A DNA stretch of 64,000 bases, from the NCBI GenBank assembly GCA_947387575.1, contig CANDOC010000015.1:22343-86342 (forward strand), in the 5' to 3' direction. The translations under genes were made by a program, and so were the position numbers. This DNA is from Spongorhabdus nitratireducens. Lineage in GTDB: Bacteria > Pseudomonadota > Gammaproteobacteria > Pseudomonadales > Endozoicomonadaceae. Shown in pieces: positions 18,567 to 27,560 of this stretch (position 1 is its first letter; each line of letters begins with the position of its first letter). The notes below the pieces were generated by a model that saw only the letters and a list, made by a program, of their open reading frames with translations, was not told the origin of the DNA and made no database searches.

Positions 18567-19628
18567 TCAGGTTATCGACTGCCAGTCTACATCCTGTGGA
18601 TGCAGGCGGTGAGCTGACATCAGATAAACAATATCGCCTGCGGCAACCAGATGATCCAGGCCCGGGTTGAGCTGAAGCTCGGCCCCGGAGTGATCTTTTG
18701 CCAGCGCAATAATCAGGGCATCATGCCTCTGCTTGAAGTGCATCAGCAGACTTTCGACCTTGCAGCCACCAAAATGTTCGGGAACGACCAGACTGAACTG
18801 GGTTTGACCTTCCAGAGTACTCAGCATCTGTTGCTGAACCCGAGATGAGCCCGGATCTTGAGCTGCCCGCACAATCATATCTGTGCTCATGCTGATATAG
18901 GTTTCTACCTGGGGCTCATGCGCTTTGAGGAGTTCCGCCCGGGAGTTGTCATGAAAATGGCAGACAATATGCGCGGTCTTGTTAATGGCGGTAACAGCCA
19001 GAGCGGCAGCCAAGGTGTTATCATCATTGTCACCCTGAATAATGATCCGTTCTGCACTGGCAACAGCACCACGATGTAGCACATCCTGAGAGGTCAGACT
19101 GTCACCCTGAACAAACTCGATGCGTTTCGGGTCAGGGTTTTCCATTGGCCGGGCGGAGCACAACAATACCTTGCGTGGGGTACGTTTGCGATCGCCAAAA
19201 ATAAGATCAATCATCCGGGGGGTCCGATCCGGATGCCAGCCCATAATAACCAGATGATCCTTCAGGAATTCACTCATATCTGCTTCACCTCTCAGGGTAC
19301 GCCTCCACTCCTGGGTAATGCCGGTTGCCAACTTGCCAAGAAACGCTGCGAATAACATCAGACTGCCGGGAATCAGCCAGAAACTGGTAACCAGTCGTCC
19401 AGGCAGACTCTCCGGGCTGAAATCACCGTAACCGACAGTTGAGGCGGTTACGATATAGAAATGAGGAAAAATATGTGCTGATGCCAGCTCTTCACCAGCC
19501 AGTGCCAGCGAAATCCAGCTCAACAGAAAATGAAATGCCAGCAGCAGAGCTAATGAAGCCCATTCCAGCTTGACCAGATGATAATTAAGAAATCGCAGGT
19601 ATCTATACAACATGGTTAAGGATGGCAT
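18567..19628 (-). CDS. Potassium channel with RCK (TrkA-N) domain
   Basis: This 353-residue protein has two membrane segments around a pore loop with the selectivity filter TVGYGD (64-69), then a cytoplasmic RCK domain from about residue 120 (HLVIMGWHPDRTPRMI, SARPMENPDPKRIEFVQGDS, RIIIQGDNDDNTLAAALAVTAIN). The canonical GxGxxG nucleotide loop is degenerate (GWHPDR), so NAD binding may be altered. The C-terminal TrkA-C-like part covers about 285-350. It lies beside trkH on the same strand, giving a K+ transport locus. Confidence 0.88.
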   Translation of the reverse strand: MPSLTMLYRYLRFLNYHLVKLEWASLALLLAFHFLLSWISLALAGEELASAHIFPHFYIVTASTVGYGDFSPESLPGRLVTSFWLIPGSLMLFAAFLGKLATGITQEWRRTLRGEADMSEFLKDHLVIMGWHPDRTPRMIDLIFGDRKRTPRKVLLCSARPMENPDPKRIEFVQGDSLTSQDVLHRGAVASAERIIIQGDNDDNTLAAALAVTAINKTAHIVCHFHDNSRAELLKAHEPQVETYISMSTDMIVRAAQDPGSSRVQQQMLSTLEGQTQFSLVVPEHFGGCKVESLLMHFKQRHDALIIALAKDHSGAELQLNPGLDHLVAAGDIVYLMSAHRLHPQDVDWQSIT

Positions 19629-19684
19629 GTAACCAATACGAGCGTACTAACCTATCAAGTATTGGCGTTAAAGGCGAGTGTCGT

Positions 19685-21130
19685 TCACTTGCGCCAGAAG
19701 CCGGGAGTAAAAAGCACCAGTACAGTGATAACTTCGAGCCGGCCCATTAACATTCCCAGACTGAGTAACCATTTCGCCGTATCAGGTAATGGCTCGAAAT
19801 TACCTGCCGGCCCGATAATCTCACCTAACCCCGGGCCTACATTGGCAACCGCTGTTGCGGCGCCGGTCATACTGGTCATCATATCGACTCCCGTCAGTGT
19901 CAGCGCCAGTGTCAGCATGGCAATCAAAAGCGCAAAGAAAAAGCAGAAGGCGATAAGTGAGCGAAGAATCTCATGGTTGATTTCCTGCCTGTTATACATT
20001 TGTACAAAGCAAGCCCGGGGGTGTGTCAGTTTTCGCAGGTGAAGTGACAATAATCCTGCGCCGATCTCGAATCTGAAAATCTTGATGCCTCCAGCAGTCG
20101 ATCCGGAGCAACCACCAACAAACAGCAAATGGAAGAATACGGCACTGGCAAAGGGACCCCAGAGAGAATAATCCGTCAGGGCAAAGCCGGTGGTAGAAAC
20201 AACCGATGTTGTATTGAATGCGACCAGTGTCAGCGCTTCAAACCAGCCATATTCAGAATGCATCCAGAGCCAGAAACCAAGAATCATCCATACAATAAAC
20301 ATAAAGAGCAGAAAATGACGCACCTGGGAGTCTTGAAAGAGTGCTCCACAATGGTAGTTGTCCCGCATCACCCGGACAAAAAGCACAAAAGGAAGGCTGC
20401 CCAATAACATGAAGATAGTGCCATTCCAGTGAATTAATGGGTTGGTAAAATGCCCCATGGAGCTGTCGGACGTTGAAAAGCCGCCGGTAGATAAGGTGGT
20501 CATGGCATGATTAACGGCTTCAAAGAGTGACATGCCAGCCAGCCAGTAAATAAGCATGCAGATTACAGACATTCCGAAGTAAACCGCAGTAACACGGCGA
20601 GCAATGCAGCCGGAGCGGGGCAGGGCTTTGTCAGACCAGTCGGATGACTCGCTCTGGAACAGACGCATACCGCCAACTTTAAGGAAGGGGAGGATGCCTA
20701 CGGCAAGCACAATAAAGCCGATACCTCCGGCCCATTGCAAAATAGAGCGCCACAGCAAAATACTGGCTGGTTTGTCACTCAGGTTTGAGTAAATGGTCGA
20801 ACCGGTAGTTGTGATACCAGACATAGCTTCAAAGAAGGCATCGGTATAACTCAGGCCATGGAAGAAAAAAGGAAGAGCCCCAAAAGCAGCAGCGATGAGC
20901 CAGCAGAGGTTGGTCATTAAAAATATCTGCCGGGGTAAAAGCTCGAACTTATCGGGGCGGCATGTGAATATAACAAGAAGACTTAAAGAAAAAGTTACTA
21001 TCAAGGAGTAACTGAAGTACCCGGCGCTGCCGTCGTCTAAATATAGAGCCGTAAAGTATGGAAAACATAGTACGACTGAATCCTGAAGTAAGAATAAGCC
21101 AAGGACGTATAAAACGGGTTTGTAACTCAT
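19685..21130 (-). CDS. trkH: Trk-type potassium uptake membrane protein TrkH
   Basis: This 481-residue carrier has four pore-like repeats: SGITTTGSTIY, TTLSTGGFSTSDSS, NTTSVVSTTGFALTD and AVANVGPGLGEIIGP. They are the KtrB/TrkH filters with conserved Gly. I chose the ATG at 21130 (MSYKPVLYVLGLFLL), which fits the family start; the frame is open to an ATG at 21205 that would add 25 polar residues. No clear ribosome-binding site decides it. No trkA is adjacent, but the neighbouring channel gene carries an RCK domain. Confidence 0.92.
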   Translation of the reverse strand: MSYKPVLYVLGLFLLQDSVVLCFPYFTALYLDDGSAGYFSYSLIVTFSLSLLVIFTCRPDKFELLPRQIFLMTNLCWLIAAAFGALPFFFHGLSYTDAFFEAMSGITTTGSTIYSNLSDKPASILLWRSILQWAGGIGFIVLAVGILPFLKVGGMRLFQSESSDWSDKALPRSGCIARRVTAVYFGMSVICMLIYWLAGMSLFEAVNHAMTTLSTGGFSTSDSSMGHFTNPLIHWNGTIFMLLGSLPFVLFVRVMRDNYHCGALFQDSQVRHFLLFMFIVWMILGFWLWMHSEYGWFEALTLVAFNTTSVVSTTGFALTDYSLWGPFASAVFFHLLFVGGCSGSTAGGIKIFRFEIGAGLLSLHLRKLTHPRACFVQMYNRQEINHEILRSLIAFCFFFALLIAMLTLALTLTGVDMMTSMTGAATAVANVGPGLGEIIGPAGNFEPLPDTAKWLLSLGMLMGRLEVITVLVLFTPGFWRK

Positions 21131-21508
21131 TGTTTGCAAGGCTTTGGTATTTACATAGTGTAAAGACAGCGTAGGTTGCCCGCTAAAATATGCGAATCGA
21201 GACATAAATGAATTTTATTGAACTTTTATATTTTGTTTATGTACAGGTGTTCTATTTTTTTATTTTTGTGGCTTGAGTGGGGTATATGAAATTAAAACAT
21301 AATCAAAATATTCCTATATGAAAAAATAAATTACAGATGTTTTAAATTTGTTTGACTGTATAAGCTGTTGAGCTATTTTCAAACTCTCTATACATGTTTT
21401 GAATAATTAAAATTATGTTGAGCGGTTGCTGCGGAGTTTTTTCTCTGAGTGGCCTCACTCTATATCAAATAAATAGCTTTATATTGTCGGACATTACGTG
21501 GGTTTTTT
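21131..21508. other. AT-rich intergenic region upstream of exported-protein genes
   Basis: No supported gene is seen. The stretch is visibly much richer in A/T than the flanking chromosome and marks the left edge of the 21.2-24.8 kb island. It would hold the promoters of trkH (leftward) and of the gene at 21509, but no -35/-10 pair is outstanding against the AT background. Confidence 0.5.
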
Positions 21509-22825
21509 ATGTTTGGTTTCATTGATAAACTAAAGTTCTGTTTTTTGTTGATGCTCTCTGTTTTCGTTTTTGAGGCAAAAAGTGGCAACGTATTTGAAGA
21601 CTCTGATCTTTCTGATTTGAAAAAAGATATGGCGAGGTGGGTCAGTGAAAATGAGTCTGATCTTGAGGAAGTTTTGCAAGGGTTCCCTAATTTAGAAAGA
21701 TTAAGAACCAATAGTGGACTCCTGAAAAAGTGTTATGAGGAGTGTCTCTCTGCAGAGCTTTTATCTGAAGGTGTGTCGAAGCCTGATTATCATGCCGGTC
21801 AAAAGAAAAGGGCTCTTTCATTAAAAGCTGATCAGTTTTTGGAGGAAATGAACAAGCCAAATATATCGAAAGATGTGACAGATTTTGAGCAAGAGTTTTT
21901 TGATATCGGTGCCAAATCGTTTGAAAGTGAACGATTTTTAATGGTGATTGAAAATATTGTGGTGTTAATTGAGAGTGAATGTTCTGAAGCTGATTGCTAT
22001 GCCTGTGATCAGTGGCAGCCATTGCTGTGTAAATTACGTTCTCTTGTAGAGTCGGGTGAGAAGATTTCATATTTTCAGGTTCATGCTCTATGCACGCAAT
22101 ATTTATGTGTGAGGGACAGTTATGAGGCAGGGTTTGCTTCTTTTGAAAAGAGAGTCTATGCCCAAAAAGCAATGGAATGTTTGATATCAAAAGATTTTAA
22201 CAGGATGCGTACTGAACCGGGAGCTTTTCGAGCCGAAGTCAGGCAGGAATTAGCTGTAGAGAATAGGCAAGATGTTTTATTTCTGCCTATTCAAACCGAT
22301 GCAGAAAATGGAGGGAGTGACTACTGCCTGCTTTGGCCTACATGCGAAGAGGTTGGATTTCCTCTACTGACGAGAATCCTGCGATACAACATTATGCCTA
22401 TGTGTATCATGCCTCAGCGAAAAAGATTCCAGTGTTGTGGGTTATTATCCGCAAGTAAAAGGTTTTGGCATGATGGCTTACATGCCAGACAGTCATACAC
22501 AAATTATCAGAATTACGGGTTAACCACCGATAAGAAACAAGCAGTAATTGGAACACTGGAACAAGGAATAAGAGAGGCAATAGTTGATCAGGATGTTGTA
22601 GAGTCTGTATGGCTGTTGCTTTTTCATCACTATTATAAAGCGGGGCGATCTCTGCTTGAAAAAGATCAGGTATATGAAGCTTCACTATTTGGTGCAGGCG
22701 CAAGAGCAGTATCTATATTGAAACATTTTGATATCTTTGGTGATGTTAGCGAAACTCTTAGTGTAAGACACTTAAGGGCTGCTTGTGTTTTTCTACAGGC
22801 GGTTGAATCTCGTCTGCCTAAATAG
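21509..22825 (+). CDS. Unrecognised Cys-rich exported protein
   Basis: I do not recognise this 438-residue protein. The N-terminus MFGFIDKLKFCFLLMLSVFV is a Sec signal peptide, cleaved probably near residue 24-26 (FEAKSG). The mature chain is acidic, mainly helical and rich in Cys, with clusters near 160-210 (ECSEADCYACDQWQPLLC, CTQYLC) and 285-330 (CLLWPTC, MCIMPQRKRFQCC), which suggests disulfides outside the cytoplasm. FWHDGLHARQ near 335-345 is a notable His/Asp motif. Codon use is AT-rich, unlike neighbouring housekeeping genes. It is followed 67 nt later by a second gene of the same kind. Function is unknown; a host-directed secreted protein is only a guess. Confidence 0.7.
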   Translation: MFGFIDKLKFCFLLMLSVFVFEAKSGNVFEDSDLSDLKKDMARWVSENESDLEEVLQGFPNLERLRTNSGLLKKCYEECLSAELLSEGVSKPDYHAGQKKRALSLKADQFLEEMNKPNISKDVTDFEQEFFDIGAKSFESERFLMVIENIVVLIESECSEADCYACDQWQPLLCKLRSLVESGEKISYFQVHALCTQYLCVRDSYEAGFASFEKRVYAQKAMECLISKDFNRMRTEPGAFRAEVRQELAVENRQDVLFLPIQTDAENGGSDYCLLWPTCEEVGFPLLTRILRYNIMPMCIMPQRKRFQCCGLLSASKRFWHDGLHARQSYTNYQNYGLTTDKKQAVIGTLEQGIREAIVDQDVVESVWLLLFHHYYKAGRSLLEKDQVYEASLFGAGARAVSILKHFDIFGDVSETLSVRHLRAACVFLQAVESRLPK

Positions 22826-22892
22826 TATTCAGTAGCATTTATTAATACTTTTAATTTGAGGTGTTGTTTCGGTTTTAGTCAGGACTCAGGAA

Positions 22893-24596
22893 ATGAATAA
22901 TTTGTTTTTAATTAGTTCAATAAGAGTTTTAGTTTGTTTTTTGGCTTTTGTTTATTCTTCTTTGATTCTTTCGATGACATTGGAAGAGAAGCTTGAAAGC
23001 TCAGGGTTTTTCTCATCGGAGGAAATATCAGGTGTGGCTTCTTCGATTTATACAGGTGGCCATAAGAGAGGAGCATTTAATCATCTCTCGGAAGATCAGC
23101 TGATGGCACTTTTTGAAACACTAAAAGAGGCTATGAAAAGGGATGGTTCTGTTCAAATTACTGCACCATCGAGTGGTGATAGGCTAGGCCTAAGGGATTA
23201 TTTGCAAAAAACTAACTGCTTGAGAGGAGCTTTTAATAATGTCGCTGAATTAAGAAGGAAGTTGTTAAAAAAACAAAAAGAAGAAGGTGAACGTTTAGAA
23301 AGAGAGACTTTGGTTACTAAATTTCAGAAGAGAATGAATTCTCGGTGTGATAAAGAGGATGAGTTTGATCTATATCTCTATTCTGCTGAGAATGTAGACT
23401 TTCTTTCAATGCTGCCTTCAGGTAATCAATTTAGACAGCCTGTTAAGGCTACATACGTTACTGTAGAAGAAACGCTCAGATTGCACCCCGTTCAAAGAGC
23501 TGCTATCAACAGGAATATCAATTATGAAAAATGCTCATGCAAAATAAGATTTATCTTTGAACCTCCTGCTGATTTAAGAGTCAGGAGGTTTAGTGCCCAT
23601 CATCCAGACTGCCACCTTGCCAGAGAAAGTTGCCCTATTACGCTTTGGGAGGAAAGCTCTGAACCCTGCTTCCGTAGTAGTTGGGACAAGAAGAGAACAT
23701 ATCGTGAAAGCCAAAGAGTTTTAAACTTTGATGGTCTGGAAGGATTCTACAGTTTTGGACCAATGTATATATGGTATCCCCGAATGGTGCAGTCAAAACA
23801 AACAGCACAAGCAAATAAGTGCTGTATTTTGTTAGGTGTTTATACTGAATGGATTCGGGGTTTGGATTTTTGCCAGAGGCAAATGGACTCGGAACTGTAT
23901 AACGATACTATGATGCAGGTCGTATCTGCATTTGGTTTGAGCGAATACTTCCCTTTAGTTCCTCGAACGCATATCAATGATCAAGTGCTTCGTGATCTGA
24001 TGAGTCGTTTTTGCTTTTGGGAACATTCGTCAGAAAGCAGTTCAGGTCGATTCAGCAGAGAAAATTACTTTACTATCGTGCAGAGAAACAAGCTCTTATC
24101 ATGCCACGGCGGAAGAAAAGATGACTATATACAGGATTTTCCTACCCACATGGATCAGGGTTTGATTTCATTTCATGGATTGATGCGGCTTAATAGAAAA
24201 GTTGCCATGAAGGGCTTCGATTATGATGTGGATCAATTAAAAGATGCAGGAAAGTTTTCTCGGGATGAAAGTTATATTCTAGAGAATTGTGATTATTCTG
24301 TAGTACATTTGCTTTTGGATGCTGCCAGGTTGGTAGCAGATGAAAGCTATGGTGAAATAAAAGTCCATAAAGGCAGGTATTTCTTTCTCGGTTACTTGAA
24401 GTTCAGAAATGTTACGGGTGATTTTTGTGATGTAACTCTATTGACGGATCAGTATGATCATATGCTAGCTGCTGAAGTTAGAATGACGCCTGCAAATGAA
24501 TGGGATAAAACACAATATATTTATATTCGGTTGTCTGGAAAGAATCCTTGCCCTGAGCTTGTAGATTCAATATTTCAGCTTCAACAAATGTATTGA
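22893..24596 (+). CDS. Unrecognised large exported protein, AT-rich
   Basis: I do not recognise this 567-residue protein. A signal peptide (SIRVLVCFLAFVYSSLILSM, cleavage near residue 28) precedes a charged, mostly helical chain. A KLLKKQKEEGERLERE segment (about 120-140) looks like a coiled coil. A Cys/His-rich patch (CSCKIRFIFEPP, AHHPDCHLARESC) lies around 215-250. An AGGA ribosome-binding site precedes the ATG. Base composition is AT-rich like the gene before it, and both probably arrived together. No enzymatic motif is evident. Confidence 0.68.
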   Translation: MNNLFLISSIRVLVCFLAFVYSSLILSMTLEEKLESSGFFSSEEISGVASSIYTGGHKRGAFNHLSEDQLMALFETLKEAMKRDGSVQITAPSSGDRLGLRDYLQKTNCLRGAFNNVAELRRKLLKKQKEEGERLERETLVTKFQKRMNSRCDKEDEFDLYLYSAENVDFLSMLPSGNQFRQPVKATYVTVEETLRLHPVQRAAINRNINYEKCSCKIRFIFEPPADLRVRRFSAHHPDCHLARESCPITLWEESSEPCFRSSWDKKRTYRESQRVLNFDGLEGFYSFGPMYIWYPRMVQSKQTAQANKCCILLGVYTEWIRGLDFCQRQMDSELYNDTMMQVVSAFGLSEYFPLVPRTHINDQVLRDLMSRFCFWEHSSESSSGRFSRENYFTIVQRNKLLSCHGGRKDDYIQDFPTHMDQGLISFHGLMRLNRKVAMKGFDYDVDQLKDAGKFSRDESYILENCDYSVVHLLLDAARLVADESYGEIKVHKGRYFFLGYLKFRNVTGDFCDVTLLTDQYDHMLAAEVRMTPANEWDKTQYIYIRLSGKNPCPELVDSIFQLQQMY

Positions 24597-24758
24597 GTTT
24601 TTAAGAGGTCATTCGACCAAAATAATAATAAATTAATAAGGGTTTTTATTTTTCATTGAAATTGAAATGTTTTGATGATTTTGCTATTTGTGTTTTTAAA
24701 AGTTATTTTTTAAATTTCAGAGAAGGCTTAGCTCAACCAGCTAATGGAAAAGCATTAA

Positions 24759-25850
24759 ATGATCAGGATTGTCAGTTTACAACTAATGCTAGTGGTGCTT
24801 TCTGCATGCTCATCTCAACCACTTAACAAAATAGATACCAGAGATGTTAAAGAAGATGTTAGACCGTTGGTATTCTCCAGTGGTGAGCAGGCCTATGAAG
24901 AACTGATCCAGGTACTGAGCGGGCAGGCAAAGCAGAGATGGAAAGATGGGCGGGTTACAGGCACAAAACGACTGGTCAAATACAGCGATGACTTTGACAG
25001 CCGCATCGAGATAGATTTCGAACAGGGACAGGTTCATGTTGAGACCCTGTCCCGCTCCCTTCTACGTGAAGCTCTTGTCATGACCCTGCTGGCACCCGAT
25101 AACCCGGACAGTGTCGATGTATTCAGTGCAGACAATATGATCCTGGGCGAAGAGCCCATGCTGTTCAGGCAGGTGCTGGATCATGAAGGTCAGCCTATCC
25201 GCTGGCGCTGGCGAGCGTCCCGTTATGCGGACTGGTTGATTCAACATAAATCAGGTACCCGCGAGGGAAAAAACGGCACCGTTTATGCTGTGAGCTTTCG
25301 ACTGGAGAATGATTACCTGGAACAGCGCCAATACCGTTATGCTGCTCTGGTAAGAAAATACTCCCGCCTTTATAACGTCGACGAAAGCCTGATTTATGCC
25401 GTAATGAAGGTTGAAAGCAGCTTCAACCCTTATGCCGTCAGCTGGGCCAATGCCTATGGTCTGATGCAGGTGGTGCCTGCTACTGCAGGCAGGGATGTAT
25501 TCAAACTGGTACATAACCGTTCTGGCCAGCCCGGACGAAGATATCTGTTTGATCCGGAGAATAATATTCGCACCGGTACTGCCTATCTGCATTTGTTACA
25601 AACACGGTATCTGAAAGATATTCAGGACCCGCTTTCACGTCGTCATGCCGTTATATCCGCCTATAACGGTGGTGCCGGTAATGTGTTGGAAACATTCAGT
25701 CGTGATCGCAAACAGGCGATGGTAAGAATCAACCAATTAAAACCGGAGCAGGTTTATTGGGCGCTAACCAAACGTCATGTCAGTAGTGAGTCTCGCAGGT
25801 ATCTTGAAAAAGTTACACGGGCTCATACTGAATTTTTGAGTAATATCTGA
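24759..25850 (+). CDS. mltC: Membrane-bound lytic murein transglycosylase C
   Basis: This 363-residue lipoprotein has lipobox LSAC (Cys17) and matches the E. coli MltC length (359). The N-terminal MltC-specific domain spans about 30-190. The C-terminal SLT domain carries the catalytic Glu219 in MKVESSFNPYAVSWANAYG, followed by GLMQVVPATAG and ISAYNGGAGNV. It cleaves the MurNAc-GlcNAc bond to give 1,6-anhydro products at the outer membrane. Composition returns to the chromosome's normal GC, so it marks the right edge of the AT-rich island. Confidence 0.93.
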   Translation: MIRIVSLQLMLVVLSACSSQPLNKIDTRDVKEDVRPLVFSSGEQAYEELIQVLSGQAKQRWKDGRVTGTKRLVKYSDDFDSRIEIDFEQGQVHVETLSRSLLREALVMTLLAPDNPDSVDVFSADNMILGEEPMLFRQVLDHEGQPIRWRWRASRYADWLIQHKSGTREGKNGTVYAVSFRLENDYLEQRQYRYAALVRKYSRLYNVDESLIYAVMKVESSFNPYAVSWANAYGLMQVVPATAGRDVFKLVHNRSGQPGRRYLFDPENNIRTGTAYLHLLQTRYLKDIQDPLSRRHAVISAYNGGAGNVLETFSRDRKQAMVRINQLKPEQVYWALTKRHVSSESRRYLEKVTRAHTEFLSNI

Positions 25851-25864
25851 CGATTACTTATTTC

Positions 25865-25902
25865 TGGGGCTGAAAATAATCCTGATTCAGCCCCTTTTTT
25901 TA
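25865..25902 (+). terminator. Rho-independent terminator after mltC
   Basis: GGGGCTGAA and TTCAGCCCC form a 9-bp stem with an 11-nt loop, followed by a run of seven Ts. Confidence 0.9.
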
Positions 25903-26028
25903 TGGTTTTTTTGCGCAAAAACAGGTGCATACAGTTGATCTACCTCAAATTATCTTTTTGAAAACTCCCGGATGATATAAGGCTACGGGTGACGTCCCCC
26001 CTGTCTTGTGGAACCCGAGGATCTAATA

Positions 26029-27555
26029 ATGACAACAGTTCAACTGGACCGTAACCAGGCGGCCCGGTTTCTTTATCAGGCAACATTTGGCCCCCGTCCC
26101 GGAGATGTTGACCAGTTAATGACACTGGGTGCAGAACAATGGCTGGAACAACAGTTCGTAACCAAACCTCAACTTCATTTACCACTGGGAAAAAAGTTTG
26201 CCGCCGCCAGTGGTCAGAAATTCAATCGGGCGGTACGGATGAGCGCCTGGTGGCAACGTACTATCGAGGCTGATGACCAGCTGCGACAGCGGATGGCCTT
26301 TGCACTGAGTCAGGTTTTTGTCGCGGCGGAGCCTGATGGTGGCTCCACAGAAGATCTCGCTGGTTATTATGACCTGCTGATGGAGCATGCTTTTGGCAAT
26401 TATCGTGATTTGTTGCGCAGTATCACGCTAAGCCCGGTAATGGCCAAATATCTGACCCTGAATAAAAGCAGTGCTGCCAACCCTCGAAAGAATACTTACC
26501 CGGATGAAAACTATGCCCGCGAGGTGATGCAGTTATTCAGTATCGGTGTCTGGAAGCTGGAAAAGAACGGCAATCCGGTATTGGGTGCTGACGGAAACAA
26601 GGTACCCGCTTATACCCAGAAAGATGTCGAGGAGCTGGCCCGGGCATTAACCGGCTGGCGAAAGGGTACTTCTGGTAAAATGTATAACAAGTCCCGGCGG
26701 CATGATAATGGTGAAAAAGTCGTACTGGACAGCGTGTTTGCTGCCGGGCAGGGTGCAGAGCAGGATCTGGAGCAGGCAGTTGACCTGCTGTTTAACCACC
26801 GTAATACCCCCGTTTTTATTTCAACCCTTCTGATTAAACGCCTTACCCTGAGTAACCCCAGAAAACAGTATGTCCGTCGAGTGGCCCAGGCCTTTGAAAA
26901 CAACGGCAAAGGTGTGCGGGGTGATTTCAAAGCAGTGTTGAAAGCCATTCTGCTGGATAAAGATGTGCTGGCAGGCAAAGCCGAATCTGGCAATAGCTCT
27001 GCGGGTTCTGCAGCAGGTCATTTTGGCAAGCTGAAAGAGCCGATTATTGCCATGGTCAATCTGGCCAGGGCATTGGAAGTTAAAAGTAATGATAAAAAGC
27101 GCTGGTGGGATCACCTTCCGGGCGGGTTGTCCAATAGCTTCGGCCAGGCACCCTTGTGGTCACCGTCTGTTTTCAATTTCTATCAGTCGGATTATGCACC
27201 TAAAGGCGAAATTTCTGACAGAGGACTGACCTCACCTGAGTTTCATATTCTCACCATGGGTGTGATGCGTTCAATCAATGACAGTATGTGGAAGGTTATA
27301 GAAAGACATACTACACATGGCCGCAATGGCTGGCATTGGGATCGAACCCCCTTCGAAGCCAAAGTGGATGATCCTGATCAGTACGTCGAACTGTTGAATG
27401 AACGTTTTTTTGGCGGGCTGATGTCATCAAAGCTTGCCCGATACCTGCAACAGATGCTGGAAGAGCATAAGCAGAATGGCTATTCGGCAGATCGCAAAAT
27501 AAGAGACACGTTATTTGCCGTTCAGTGCTCACCTGAATTCCGCTGCCAGGGGTAA
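26029..27555 (+). CDS. DUF1800 family protein
   Basis: This 508-residue protein has the family start DRNQAARFLYQATFGPRPGDVDQL, then QRMAFALSQVFVAA, YPDENYAREVMQLFSIGVW, ELARALTGWR, PVFISTLLIKRLTLSNP and SVFNFYQSDYAPKG, all typical of DUF1800. Function is unknown; the family is nearly always next to a DUF1501 gene, as here. No signal peptide is seen, unlike its partner. The start ATG 26029 has GAGG upstream; a GTG at 26008 in frame is less likely. It is translationally close to the next gene (5 nt gap). Confidence 0.88.
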   Translation: MTTVQLDRNQAARFLYQATFGPRPGDVDQLMTLGAEQWLEQQFVTKPQLHLPLGKKFAAASGQKFNRAVRMSAWWQRTIEADDQLRQRMAFALSQVFVAAEPDGGSTEDLAGYYDLLMEHAFGNYRDLLRSITLSPVMAKYLTLNKSSAANPRKNTYPDENYAREVMQLFSIGVWKLEKNGNPVLGADGNKVPAYTQKDVEELARALTGWRKGTSGKMYNKSRRHDNGEKVVLDSVFAAGQGAEQDLEQAVDLLFNHRNTPVFISTLLIKRLTLSNPRKQYVRRVAQAFENNGKGVRGDFKAVLKAILLDKDVLAGKAESGNSSAGSAAGHFGKLKEPIIAMVNLARALEVKSNDKKRWWDHLPGGLSNSFGQAPLWSPSVFNFYQSDYAPKGEISDRGLTSPEFHILTMGVMRSINDSMWKVIERHTTHGRNGWHWDRTPFEAKVDDPDQYVELLNERFFGGLMSSKLARYLQQMLEEHKQNGYSADRKIRDTLFAVQCSPEFRCQG

Positions 27556-27560
27556 CCAGC

